Source of the DNA: a virus
Reading direction: 5' to 3' (one strand)
IMG/VR virus record: IMGVR_UViG_3300008262_000003
Location: 62,001-126,000 of that record
Length of the DNA: 64,000 nt
Shown here: positions 7,684 to 14,800 of the stretch, one piece after another
How positions within the stretch are numbered: position 1 is the stretch's first letter
Layout of the letters: every line of letters begins with the position of its first letter
Made by a program: the position numbers and the translations under genes
Notes under the pieces: generated by a model
The model's input: only the letters and a program-made list of their open reading frames with translations
What the model was told of the DNA's origin: nothing
Databases searched by the model: none

Positions 7684-7841
7684 TTGTAACAATTTTTATA
7701 CGGACGACAACTTGCCTTCTGACTAAAACCCATCTTATTACAAGGTGTGCTCTTACAATAAGATTTACTCATCTTACGAGGTTTTTTAAATTCTTTTTCC
7801 TCTATATATTTTTTCAGAACTTCTTTTATAATTTCTTTCAT
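7680..7841 (-). CDS. Small Cys/Lys-rich peptide (53 aa)
   Basis: I place the start at the ATG at 7841 (MKEIIKEVLKKYIEE), because longer in-frame starts would run through the intergenic region shared with the divergent gene at 7858. An amphipathic helix of about 18 residues is followed by a basic Cys-containing tail (SYCKSTPCNKMGF, SCRPYKNCYK) that could bind metal. The stop overlaps the glycosyltransferase ATG. No family is recognised. Confidence 0.6.
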   Translation of the reverse strand: MKEIIKEVLKKYIEEKEFKKPRKMSKSYCKSTPCNKMGFSQKASCRPYKNCYK

Positions 7842-7845
7842 ACTA

Positions 7846-7852
7846 ATAAATA
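7846..7852. promoter_or_regulatory. TATTTAT element between divergent small genes
   Basis: The near-palindromic AATAAATATTAAT sits between the divergent ATGs at 7841 and 7858. On the minus strand TATTTAT ends 4 nt before the ATG at 7841, in the same context (TATTTATTAGTATG) as the element before the tail gene at 30909. Confidence 0.45.
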
Positions 7853-7857
7853 TTAAT

Positions 7858-8007
7858 ATGGAAACGAAAAAAACTTGTACCACTTGTAAGCAAAAAGGCG
7901 GATACACAAAACAAAACAAAATATTCCTATGGTCAGGATTTTTTATGTTGTTAATCTTAGGTTACGGTCTTTACTCATTGGTAACTGATATCATATCTCT
8001 CTTTTGA
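7858..8007 (+). CDS. Small membrane protein with CxxC motif (49 aa)
   Basis: The ATG at 7858 opens a 49-residue frame. The N-terminus METKKTCTTCKQKGG has a CxxC pair, followed by a single hydrophobic segment of about 23 residues (residues 22-44) and a short tail. The orientation is opposite to its neighbours and its 3' end overlaps the dnaJ-like gene by 17 nt convergently. It is probably an inner-membrane peptide with a cytoplasmic CxxC knuckle; function unknown. Confidence 0.7.
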   Translation: METKKTCTTCKQKGGYTKQNKIFLWSGFFMLLILGYGLYSLVTDIISLF

Positions 8008-8908
8008 ATTTAACAACACATTCAACATAAAGATCACCTAATCCAGGTGATTTAAAACCTTTATGTTTAACCCTTAAAGGTTTCGTAGTATCAAACGTAT
8101 CAGGCATCGTAATTGATAATTCACCATCAGGATGTGGTATTGTAAATTTATCTTGAGTTAATGATTCTAAATCAAATTCTTTTCTAAACACTAAATCAAT
8201 ATCACTCTTTGAAAATCCATCCTGATCCAAAATTTCAACTTTAAGTAATAAGTTACCATATATTCCATTTGAAAAATCACCCAATCCCGTCATTCTAATA
8301 AATTGACCCGAATCAATTCCAACTGGAATTTCAAACTTAACTACTTTTATTTCTTGTTTAACAGCTCTACCCGAACAAGATGAACATGGTTTGATAATAA
8401 TTCTTCCTCTACCTCCACAAGAAGGACAAGTTTGTCTTATTGTTTGTTGAAAGAATCCACCACCAATTGTTTGTACGAAAAATCCTTGCCCTTGACAGGT
8501 TCCACACGTTTCAGTGTCACCACCGGTTGAATTACAAGATGAACATTCAATATTACGTTGGTATTTAACTTCAATAGTCTTTCCCTTATAAGAGTCAATT
8601 ACCCCAATACCGACATCGATTACTTTGTCAGGTACTTGAGGTTGTTTTGGACCTCTATTAAACATTTGATCAAAGAAATCATCAAATCCTCCAAACCCAT
8701 TAAAACCACCATTCTTCTCCATTTCCCATTTCTGTTTTTTCTGAGGATCGGTCAATACATCATATGCTTCAGCAATCTCTTTAAATTGATCGGCACCGTC
8801 AGGATTAATGTCTGGATGATATTTTTTTGATAAATTTCTATACGCTTTCTTTATATCTTCTTCAGATGCGTTATTATTTATTCCAAGTATGTTATAATAA
8901 TCTTTCAT
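7991..8908 (-). CDS. DnaJ co-chaperone with zinc region (305 aa)
   Basis: Residues 1-65 are a J-domain with HPD at 31-33. A Gly/Phe-rich linker (NGGFNGFGGFDDFF) follows. Residues about 121-180 contain four CxxC motifs (CSSC, CGTC, CPSC, CSSC), and the C-terminal domain has the usual beta-rich substrate-binding form. This is a complete type-I-like DnaJ, about 70 residues shorter than the bacterial protein. It would stimulate host DnaK ATPase and deliver phage proteins for folding (family knowledge). Its ATG overlaps the divergent ATG at 8907. Confidence 0.95.
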   Translation of the reverse strand: MKDYYNILGINNNASEEDIKKAYRNLSKKYHPDINPDGADQFKEIAEAYDVLTDPQKKQKWEMEKNGGFNGFGGFDDFFDQMFNRGPKQPQVPDKVIDVGIGVIDSYKGKTIEVKYQRNIECSSCNSTGGDTETCGTCQGQGFFVQTIGGGFFQQTIRQTCPSCGGRGRIIIKPCSSCSGRAVKQEIKVVKFEIPVGIDSGQFIRMTGLGDFSNGIYGNLLLKVEILDQDGFSKSDIDLVFRKEFDLESLTQDKFTIPHPDGELSITMPDTFDTTKPLRVKHKGFKSPGLGDLYVECVVKFKREI

Positions 8909-9545
8909 GAACTATCACGTTGTTTTATTCAAAAATAAAAAAAGAAAAAAAATTCTCAAGTCGTTTGTGACAACAAAGCGCGCAAATGAGTTTTTTAATA
9001 GATTGATTGAAGAATCTGATTCTGTCATATTTGATATGCAAACTGAAAATGGTAAGTCTTGTAAATTTGAAATAGGTATTATTCAAAAGGGTAAATTTTT
9101 ATTTGATAATTACACAACAGATGAACTAGGTAGAAATATAAAAATAGAATTAGAAAATCAAGATTTTACTTTATTAAAAATTAAACCATATAAGGTTGAA
9201 GAAGGTCTTTTTGATCCTAAAACAAAAAATAGGATCTCGGTTCCTTATTTTCTAAAAACTTATTTATCTAAAGATGGTTTGAAAATGATATCCAAAGTAA
9301 ATAATAGAATTGTATATCAAAAAGATGATGAGATTAAACTTTTTTCATTAAAAAGTGAATCTGACGCAGATAGATTTATTGAATCCCTTCAATTAAGGTT
9401 TTCGGTTCAAAAAAGAAGTGATGTTCTTTTTGTTAAAGACGTATCAACCGCTCAAAGACAATATTTATATAATTTGTTGGAGGAAGCAGGATTTGACAGA
9501 CAATATCTATACCGGAAATTTACAACTCATCCAGCAAGTAAATAA
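8907..9545 (+). CDS. Unknown protein (212 aa)
   Basis: The plus-strand frame starts at an ATG that shares bases with the dnaJ start (CATG at 8906-8909), so promoter elements for each gene lie in or next to the other gene. The product is basic at the N-terminus (FKNKKRKKILKSF) and alternates strands and helices; it has no membrane segment. Its last 26 nt overlap the convergent gene at 9520. I do not recognise the family. Its length and soluble mixed fold would fit a small virion or replication accessory protein, without further evidence. Confidence 0.75.
   Translation: MNYHVVLFKNKKRKKILKSFVTTKRANEFFNRLIEESDSVIFDMQTENGKSCKFEIGIIQKGKFLFDNYTTDELGRNIKIELENQDFTLLKIKPYKVEEGLFDPKTKNRISVPYFLKTYLSKDGLKMISKVNNRIVYQKDDEIKLFSLKSESDADRFIESLQLRFSVQKRSDVLFVKDVSTAQRQYLYNLLEEAGFDRQYLYRKFTTHPASK
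8930..8960 (-). promoter_or_regulatory. Bacteroidota-type promoter of the dnaJ-like gene
   Basis: The minus strand reads CTTG (8957-8960), 19 bp, TATTTTTG (8930-8937), 21 nt before the ATG at 8908. It lies inside the coding start of the divergent gene at 8907. Confidence 0.5.
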
Positions 9546-9741
9546 ACTCAGTTCCTGACACATCAATTTTAAAACTCTTAGCATCTTTATTCAATTCCTT
9601 GAACTTAGTACCCATCGTATGAAATTCCATTTCGGGTAATTCAAATATTACTGTAGTTTTTCCTAAATATAATCCTTGTGCAAGTTCAGCAATCTGCGCT
9701 AGTGTGGTTAAATATTTATCACTCTCTTCAATCTCTGCCAT
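9520..9741 (-). CDS. Small unknown protein (73 aa)
   Basis: The product begins MAEIEESDKYLTTLAQIAEL with a helical region and ends with strand-like segments (SFKIDVSGTEFIYLL). It overlaps the upstream gene by 34 nt and the convergent gene by 26 nt. No motif is recognised. The chain 10287 to 9520 (three genes with overlapping ends) looks like one small operon. Confidence 0.6.
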   Translation of the reverse strand: MAEIEESDKYLTTLAQIAELAQGLYLGKTTVIFELPEMEFHTMGTKFKELNKDAKSFKIDVSGTEFIYLLDEL

Positions 9742-9899
9742 AATGTTAGTTTTTCAGGTTTTGGTATCAATTCATCTTTAGTAATACCCTTTAAACTTCT
9801 TATTAATTTTTGTTTTTCATTGTCTAAATCTCTATGAAAAATTTTAAGGTCACTCTCTAACCCATCTAATTCTTCCTCAATTTCACTTTTCGGTTTCAT
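9708..9899 (-). CDS. Small coiled-coil protein (63 aa)
   Basis: I choose the ATG at 9899 (MKPKSEIEEELDGLESDL), which gives a 17-nt overlap with the upstream gene; an earlier ATG at 9917 is possible. Residues 5-45 are a continuous charged heptad-like helix, followed by a short basic tail (WQRLKRVINI). It is probably a structural or scaffold-like helper, but no family is recognised. Confidence 0.6.
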   Translation of the reverse strand: MKPKSEIEEELDGLESDLKIFHRDLDNEKQKLIRSLKGITKDELIPKPEKLTLWQRLKRVINI

Positions 9900-10287
9900 C
9901 CTCAGTAACTGTTTCAAGTTTTAATTCTTTCTCAACATCCATCTTCAATTTCATGAGATCATCCAAAGAACTTTTTTCAAAAATCTTCTTTAATTCTTTT
10001 ACTTTATCATTAAATAGTTTCTCTTTAGCTTCTTTATCCAAATTGTATTTAATGATCCTTTTAATCCCATCAATGGTTTTTGTAAGATTCTCTTCATTTG
10101 GCTCACAAACAAATGATACAATGATCTTATCATCAACCTCATTCTGAGTATATTGCAATTCTTTTAATAAGGTCTCGGTAAATACCCAATTCTCGGGAAA
10201 GGTCAAATCAAAAGATATGTATGTTTTAATCTTACGAACACTATGTAAGTAAGGGAAAATTAATTTTATAATTTCAATGAATTTCAT
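9883..10287 (-). CDS. Unknown protein (134 aa)
   Basis: The likely start is the ATG at 10287 (MKFIEIIKLIFPYLH), since the 12 codons before it are AT-rich intergenic-type sequence shared with the divergent frame at 10309. The middle is strand-rich (TYISFDLTFPENW, KIIVSFVCEP) and the C-terminal 50 residues form a charged helix. No recognised family. First gene of a three-gene operon with 9708-9899 and 9520-9741. Confidence 0.65.
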   Translation of the reverse strand: MKFIEIIKLIFPYLHSVRKIKTYISFDLTFPENWVFTETLLKELQYTQNEVDDKIIVSFVCEPNEENLTKTIDGIKRIIKYNLDKEAKEKLFNDKVKELKKIFEKSSLDDLMKLKMDVEKELKLETVTEDETEK

Positions 10288-10308
10288 AGCTTTATTAAAT
10301 AAGTTATT

Positions 10309-10509
10309 ATGTATGATAAGCAAATACCATTAAGTAATAGTTCCCTCTTACTTAACTCCATTTTAATTGGATTAATACTTAAGAGAGAACTAATAAACTT
10401 AACGACTGTCCTCAAAAAGACAATTGATGAAAAGTTAAATAAAAAAAGAAATATGGTTGATAACTCAATCATTCTCTTGTTTTTTGTGATCCAAAATTTC
10501 ACCACGTAG
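10309..10509 (+). CDS. Possible small membrane peptide (66 aa)
   Basis: A plus-strand frame begins 21 nt from the divergent ATG at 10287. Its N-terminal third is hydrophobic (SLLLNSILIGLIL), followed by a basic helix. The last 45 nt overlap the 3' end of the Hc1-like gene. No ribosome-binding site is visible and the amino-acid composition is partly what AT-rich DNA gives by chance, so this call is weak. Confidence 0.3.
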   Translation: MYDKQIPLSNSSLLLNSILIGLILKRELINLTTVLKKTIDEKLNKKRNMVDNSIILLFFVIQNFTT

Positions 10510-10644
10510 GGTCTGCAAAAGACTTTTCATGTCTTGACATGTTTTTCTAGCTCTTGTTCCTGCGCTTTTGTTTCCACCGAAAAATTTACCGGTGTCGGTT
10601 GATAGAGTCTCCATCAACGCTTTTAATTGTTCTAATGTTTCCAT
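10465..10644 (-). CDS. Histone H1-like (Hc1-family) DNA-binding protein (59 aa)
   Basis: An ATG at 10644 opens a 59-residue frame ending at a TGA at 10465. After an N-terminal helix (METLEQLKALMETL) it has FFGGNKSAGTRARKTCQDMK and SLLQTLRGEI, the layout of the Hc1/histone H1-like proteins common in Bacteroidota, where GNKxAGTRARKxL is the core. Such proteins bind DNA non-specifically and condense it. A phage copy could package or protect DNA or act on the host nucleoid (inference). Host-like origin is plausible. Confidence 0.8.
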   Translation of the reverse strand: METLEQLKALMETLSTDTGKFFGGNKSAGTRARKTCQDMKSLLQTLRGEILDHKKQEND

Positions 10645-10695
10645 ACATTTAATTTTAATACAAAAAATTTAAGTTTTCAATAGGTATTGTAAATA

Positions 10696-11181
10696 CTATT
10701 GTTTATTAATTAAAAGATTTTTATCTATGCTCTTATATAATTCGGTCAGCATATCCAAATCAGACTTGGTAAATGGTTTCCTGTCGTCAAATAATTGGAT
10801 AAAAAACTTTCTCAGCCCATCCACAACTTTTTGGTTTTTCTGTTTATAAAAAATCTCCGTAAAGAAATTTTTGAGAAACACTTTATGCTCCCCATCTTCA
10901 CTTATGTGAATATTTTCTTTTTCAAAGTTTTCCAAGATTTTTTTCCAACACCAATCAAAATGATTACTCTGCTCCTCGTTTGTTAATAATACCTTTGTTT
11001 CGTTGTTTTTATCCCTCTCACCCCCTAAATAAGTAGTTTCAATAATATCTGTTAAGCCAACACATAAATCACAAAATAACTCTCTCTTCTCAGAAATCAT
11101 ATTATTGATCCTGAACCATGTATCCACATCATCATTATTTAATGGTGTTGCCACCCAAGAAAAAAAATTCCCCATATCCAT
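10696..11181 (-). CDS. Unknown acidic protein (161 aa)
   Basis: The frame starts at ATG 11181 (MDMGNFFSW) or 11175 (MGNFFSW). The product is soluble and helical, with scattered Trp and Cys (LFCDLCVGL, FDWCWKK) and no known motif. Both candidate start codons lie inside the stem and loop of the terminator-like hairpin at 11160-11191, whose T tract encodes the two Phe residues. This leaves translation start and transcript end physically entangled. No family is recognised. Confidence 0.7.
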   Translation of the reverse strand: MDMGNFFSWVATPLNNDDVDTWFRINNMISEKRELFCDLCVGLTDIIETTYLGGERDKNNETKVLLTNEEQSNHFDWCWKKILENFEKENIHISEDGEHKVFLKNFFTEIFYKQKNQKVVDGLRKFFIQLFDDRKPFTKSDLDMLTELYKSIDKNLLINKQ

Positions 11182-11191
11182 ATATGGGGAA
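11160..11191 (-). terminator. Intrinsic terminator overlapping a gene start
   Basis: On the minus strand TTCCCCATA/TATGGGGAA (11183-11191 with 11168-11176) forms a 9-bp stem with a 6-nt loop, followed by eight T. It ends the transcript of 11221-12138 but also contains the start codon of the next gene. Confidence 0.8.
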
Positions 11192-11220
11192 TAATAATAA
11201 TAATATTAAATTTTTGTATA

Positions 11221-12138
11221 TTATTGTGTTTTTTGATTGTATGATATTAATTTAGACATTTTACTTAACTCTTCATTAATAACCATATTTTTCTTTTCTT
11301 CACTCTCTTTAACATTCAAATCTTTGAACATATTGTTAAGTTTCTTCGCCCCCTTAGATTCACCCGCATTATCTACCGGTTGTGTATATCTATTATATGA
11401 TCTATTTTTCTCAACACCGTAAAGGTTTTTCTTTCTCTTAGCATTAATCTTTTTACCAAATCCTGTATCAACAGCATTAGCATATTTAGCCGAATTACCA
11501 GTTTTTGATGAACCTTCAAGATTTGCTGCTAACCAATCATCGTTAGGTTGGATTTCATCATACTGTAGGTTTTCCATACCGGGAGAATATGCAAAGTTCT
11601 CAATGTATTCTTCAACCGCACCCGATGGTGTATATGCTTTCTTAGTCATTTTACCTAACTCACCATTTCCCGCAGGAAACATAGTAGGATTCATATCAAA
11701 TTTACCCTTAGAACCATCTTTCAAATAGTCTTTCATTTTTTTCTCTAAATCCTTCATGTACTTCTTTGTTTCACCACCAGATTCTTTGTGAGCTCTCTTG
11801 TAGGTTACCAATCCGGGAGGATCTGATGCTTCATTAACCATCACCTCAATAAAATCAACCAATTCATTCTCACTCATTCTTAGAACGTTCTCTTCAACTT
11901 TCTTACAACCACAAGATTTATAATCAGAGTTATCTACATTTCTTAGTTTTTTTGTTTTACCATCAAACGTAAATTCGGTATCTCCTGCACATATCGCCTT
12001 ACATCTAGCACCTGTGAAAGCGTTACCTTCACCCATTTCTTCATGTTTTGACATGGTTTTTTTTGCCATTTTTACACTCTTATCCGCAATCTTTTCAGAT
12101 AATTCACCTTTTAACATTTTATCAAAATAATTTCCCAT
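11221..12138 (-). CDS. Lys-rich phage protein of unknown function (305 aa)
   Basis: The product is polar, Lys/Gly/Asn-rich and low in hydrophobic residues. Residues 40-80 contain Cys pairs (ARCKAICAG, KSCGCKK). Around residue 87 it has the peptide RMSENELVDFIEVMVNE, which closely parallels the start of the 17773-18063 product (LSESQLVGLIERIVNE). Such short peptides recur in phage proteins, but their role is unknown. The position next to the DUF5661-like gene suggests a virion or head-assembly protein (inference). A TATTTAT element lies at 12153-12159. Confidence 0.75.
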   Translation of the reverse strand: MGNYFDKMLKGELSEKIADKSVKMAKKTMSKHEEMGEGNAFTGARCKAICAGDTEFTFDGKTKKLRNVDNSDYKSCGCKKVEENVLRMSENELVDFIEVMVNEASDPPGLVTYKRAHKESGGETKKYMKDLEKKMKDYLKDGSKGKFDMNPTMFPAGNGELGKMTKKAYTPSGAVEEYIENFAYSPGMENLQYDEIQPNDDWLAANLEGSSKTGNSAKYANAVDTGFGKKINAKRKKNLYGVEKNRSYNRYTQPVDNAGESKGAKKLNNMFKDLNVKESEEKKNMVINEELSKMSKLISYNQKTQ

Positions 12139-12152
12139 TTTACTTTTTATTT

Positions 12153-12159
12153 ATAAATA
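12153..12159 (-). promoter_or_regulatory. TATTTAT element
   Basis: The minus strand reads ATATTTATAAATAAAA, 14 nt before the ATG at 12138. This copy also contains TATAAATA, the T4 late-promoter consensus, in the sense direction. Confidence 0.5.
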
Positions 12160-13128
12160 TCATTTTTTATTGAAATGTTCATCAAATAATCTATTAATTA
12201 CTGATGGTGGTACTCCAATCTTATTACTAACACGATTTACCGTTTCCTTAATGTCACCGTCAATGATTTCCAAAGCATTAATATCACCTTGGTTACAATA
12301 TGGGAACTTCTTACATTTCTCTTTTACTTTTACAAATTTACCACCAGGACCTCCGTACCTTGGAAACTTTTTGTCTTTTACCGCTCTTCCTTTATATATG
12401 GAATCAGGACCTCCAATCTTCAAAGGATCCTTTACAAACCCTGGAAATGGTGCGTCGTATTGACCTGCCGATGAAGCACCTGTTGCCTCCTTAGTCTCAA
12501 TTTTTTTTAACTTATCATAATACTTCGGGTCTTCGTATATATGATCCATCGCAATTTCCTTAGCCTTTGATTTATTATCGGTGTGTTCCATCTCGGTTTT
12601 AATACCTTTGGACAATTGTTTCTTAATATCAGTTAAGGGTATTCTATGTTTTTTTGCAAGATCTTCTAAGTTCTTATCATCAGCCTTACCACCTTTTAAT
12701 ATCTCACCTTCTTTAATGTCCTTTATAAACATATCTTGTTTCTTAAACGCAGCCCTATCCAAATAATCATACGCCTTATCACCATAAGCATCGTACAACC
12801 TTTGGAATATTAGTGCCGGGTTTTTTCTCATATACCTAATAACATCTTCAGGAACTTCTCTGTAATATTTTCCAAATACATTATCCAAATCAATCTCTCT
12901 TGGTTGAATTGTTCTTTCAGAATCTTTCTTGAACTCCTCACCTTTGGTTTCTTTAGTCTCTTTTTTCATAGGACCGAACAAAGGACCAACATATCCTCCT
13001 GCGGATCCCGCACCGGTAGCCTCAGTGTTTTCTATTTTTTTCAAAAAATCACTTTGTGCGTCTAATGATTTAGAACCTGATGGTAGTTCTCTAAAAGATT
13101 TCTTCATAGCGTCTGATAAACTTTTCAT
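12160..13128 (-). CDS. DUF5661-like protein with EATGA repeats, probable virion protein (322 aa)
   Basis: The peptide EMEHTDNKSKAKEIAMDHIY with the following EDPKYYDKL (residues about 178-208) matches the DUF5661 pattern seen in many phage proteins. Two near-identical motifs, EATGAGSAGGY near residue 35 and EATGASSAGQY near residue 215, each precede a Gly/Pro-rich GPLFG- or APFPG-type segment. The rest is Lys-rich and charged. The repeats look like linker or processing sites (inference). It lies in a run of candidate structural genes, 1 nt after the 81-aa gene. Confidence 0.75.
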   Translation of the reverse strand: MKSLSDAMKKSFRELPSGSKSLDAQSDFLKKIENTEATGAGSAGGYVGPLFGPMKKETKETKGEEFKKDSERTIQPREIDLDNVFGKYYREVPEDVIRYMRKNPALIFQRLYDAYGDKAYDYLDRAAFKKQDMFIKDIKEGEILKGGKADDKNLEDLAKKHRIPLTDIKKQLSKGIKTEMEHTDNKSKAKEIAMDHIYEDPKYYDKLKKIETKEATGASSAGQYDAPFPGFVKDPLKIGGPDSIYKGRAVKDKKFPRYGGPGGKFVKVKEKCKKFPYCNQGDINALEIIDGDIKETVNRVSNKIGVPPSVINRLFDEHFNKK

Positions 13129-13129
13129 A

Positions 13130-13375
13130 TTATGCGTTCTTTAATCTACTTTGCCAAACACTTCTTTGATTATACATTACACCATAAAATTCTGTGAAAA
13201 GTTTGACAATAGTTTCTTTCACTTCATCATTTAACTTACCCTTTTTCAATTCTTTAAGAATCTCTGCCATCAATTTTTCTTCGTATTGACGCAAAGTATT
13301 AGATCCAAGAAAATCTTTAATCTCTTTTCGGATCATAATTTCAATTTCTTTCTGTTCTGATGATGTAAATGCCAT
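13130..13375 (-). CDS. Small helical phage protein (81 aa)
   Basis: The product is almost entirely helical and charged (EIEIMIRKEIKDFL, EKLMAEILKELKKGK) and ends with an aromatic/basic segment (YNQRSVWQSRLKN). This pattern is one I associate with small conserved proteins of large T4-like phages, but I cannot name a function. It is separated from its neighbours by 1 and 8 nt and so is part of the 14202-12160 run. Confidence 0.75.
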   Translation of the reverse strand: MAFTSSEQKEIEIMIRKEIKDFLGSNTLRQYEEKLMAEILKELKKGKLNDEVKETIVKLFTEFYGVMYNQRSVWQSRLKNA

Positions 13376-13383
13376 ATATATAA

Positions 13384-14202
13384 TTACTTCAATAATTCTT
13401 TTATTGACCTAATAGAATAACCAAAACTTAAACTAGGTCCCCAAGTTATCCCGAAAGAGTTAGCCGATCCCATATACCCAAACATAGGTCCAAACCCAAC
13501 ATGTAGAGCCAAACCATTCTGAAATACTTTTTTTGGTGGATCAATTACCACAGAGTTTAACACAGGAATATCCAATAAATCCTTTTCAATTTTTTTATCT
13601 AAAATAACCTTACCGTCTTCGTATTTCAATGTATAAGGTGTTACCACAACTTTTTTAACTCCTTTATCCTCAATTGTTGCCATACTCAAACCAAATGTGA
13701 ATTTTTCATCTAACTTTGTAGATTTCCCATTGTATTTTGGATATAACCCTAATGAATATTTTTCGGAATATGTGGTGTCATTAATTTTAATAGTTTTACT
13801 TTCAAAAAGAACATAAGTTTCTGAACCAATACTCCTAACGTCATTAGTATCTGAAAAATAAATTCTATACGTGGAATCATTAACTTTTTCAATTTGTGAC
13901 CCAATATCAAAACTGTGTTCGTATTTTGGTGTTAGATAAGTAACTGTTGTAATTGTCTTACCCGGTAACTCTTTTATTATTGTTCTAAAATTAACATCTT
14001 GTTTTTCAGCTTCTTCTTTTGTTAATTGGAATGAAACCTTTTCATACTTACCCTTATAATACTTCACAGTATCAGTCATTGCAAGTTCGTTCTGATGTGC
14101 TTTTTGTTCTAAATAATCTTTGTCTTGACAGGATTTCAAGTTAGTAATGACTAAAAAAACTATTACACCTAACAAAATTAAATTTAATATCTTATTCTTC
14201 AT
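13384..14202 (-). CDS. Membrane-anchored periplasmic protein, possible spanin-like (272 aa)
   Basis: The N-terminus (residues 4-22) is one hydrophobic segment followed by SCQDK, so it is either a signal anchor or, with the Cys, an atypical lipoprotein. The middle is a polar strand-rich region, and the last 50 residues are Gly/aromatic-rich (VGFGPMFGYMG, WGPSLSFGYS), like outer-membrane beta-strands. It lies next to the amidase-like gene and two membrane proteins, so a role in envelope disruption at lysis is possible (inference). Its start overlaps the upstream gene by 11 nt. Confidence 0.65.
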   Translation of the reverse strand: MKNKILNLILLGVIVFLVITNLKSCQDKDYLEQKAHQNELAMTDTVKYYKGKYEKVSFQLTKEEAEKQDVNFRTIIKELPGKTITTVTYLTPKYEHSFDIGSQIEKVNDSTYRIYFSDTNDVRSIGSETYVLFESKTIKINDTTYSEKYSLGLYPKYNGKSTKLDEKFTFGLSMATIEDKGVKKVVVTPYTLKYEDGKVILDKKIEKDLLDIPVLNSVVIDPPKKVFQNGLALHVGFGPMFGYMGSANSFGITWGPSLSFGYSIRSIKELLK

Positions 14203-14800
14203 CTTCAGGAAATGTTAAAGTTTTCTTTCTAACAGCTAATACTTTAGCCCATTTAGTTTTGAATTTTTGATAATAACTTTGAATTTGCTCAATAAATTTA
14301 ACAAAATCATAATCAACCTTAATCATGGTACCATTAACATAAACACCGTTTGATTCACCAATACTGTAGAAAAATTCCAAATCTTTATCAATGATATGTC
14401 CTGACCATTCAACCGTGCTCCCATAGATATTCAATGGATAAAAATCAACAAATTCAGAAACTTCAGATGTAAATTCGTCCATAGTTTCTTGAAATGCTGA
14501 TTTGTCCTCAGTTGTTAATTGTAAATCCTTACTGTCTTTTCCATGAACTACGATAACACCACCCGAAACTCTATACGCTTGTTGTTTATCTTTTTTTACC
14601 GGAGCATCATCACTAACCTTATCTTCAATTGATTTTGCAATGTTGGGTCTTTTATCCGAGATAGCATTTGTACCCGCAGTTTCTCCCTCAAATGAAGAAT
14701 CCTGTTCCAAAATTATTTGTGAAAATAATTTATTCTCATTCAATTGACCATACTTACGGTCACTCATCATCTTTGACGACACCTTCAATAGGTTTTTCAT
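14192..14800 (-). CDS. Unknown protein in lysis cluster (202 aa)
   Basis: The C-terminal 180 residues are a well-formed soluble domain with strand-rich (RVSGGVIVVHGK, YPLNIYGSTVEW) and helical parts. The start is uncertain: in-frame ATGs at 14800, 14770 and 14767 give overlaps of 41, 11 and 8 nt with the amidase gene; I list 14800. No motif is recognised. Context between amidase-like and spanin-like genes hints at a virion or lysis function only weakly. Confidence 0.65.
   Translation of the reverse strand: MKNLLKVSSKMMSDRKYGQLNENKLFSQIILEQDSSFEGETAGTNAISDKRPNIAKSIEDKVSDDAPVKKDKQQAYRVSGGVIVVHGKDSKDLQLTTEDKSAFQETMDEFTSEVSEFVDFYPLNIYGSTVEWSGHIIDKDLEFFYSIGESNGVYVNGTMIKVDYDFVKFIEQIQSYYQKFKTKWAKVLAVRKKTLTFPEDEE

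Noticed and set aside
10284-10505. Hydrophobic minus-strand frame of 73 aa
   Set aside because: It overlaps the 5' end of the 9883-10287 gene and the Hc1-like gene; composition is that of AT-rich non-coding sequence.
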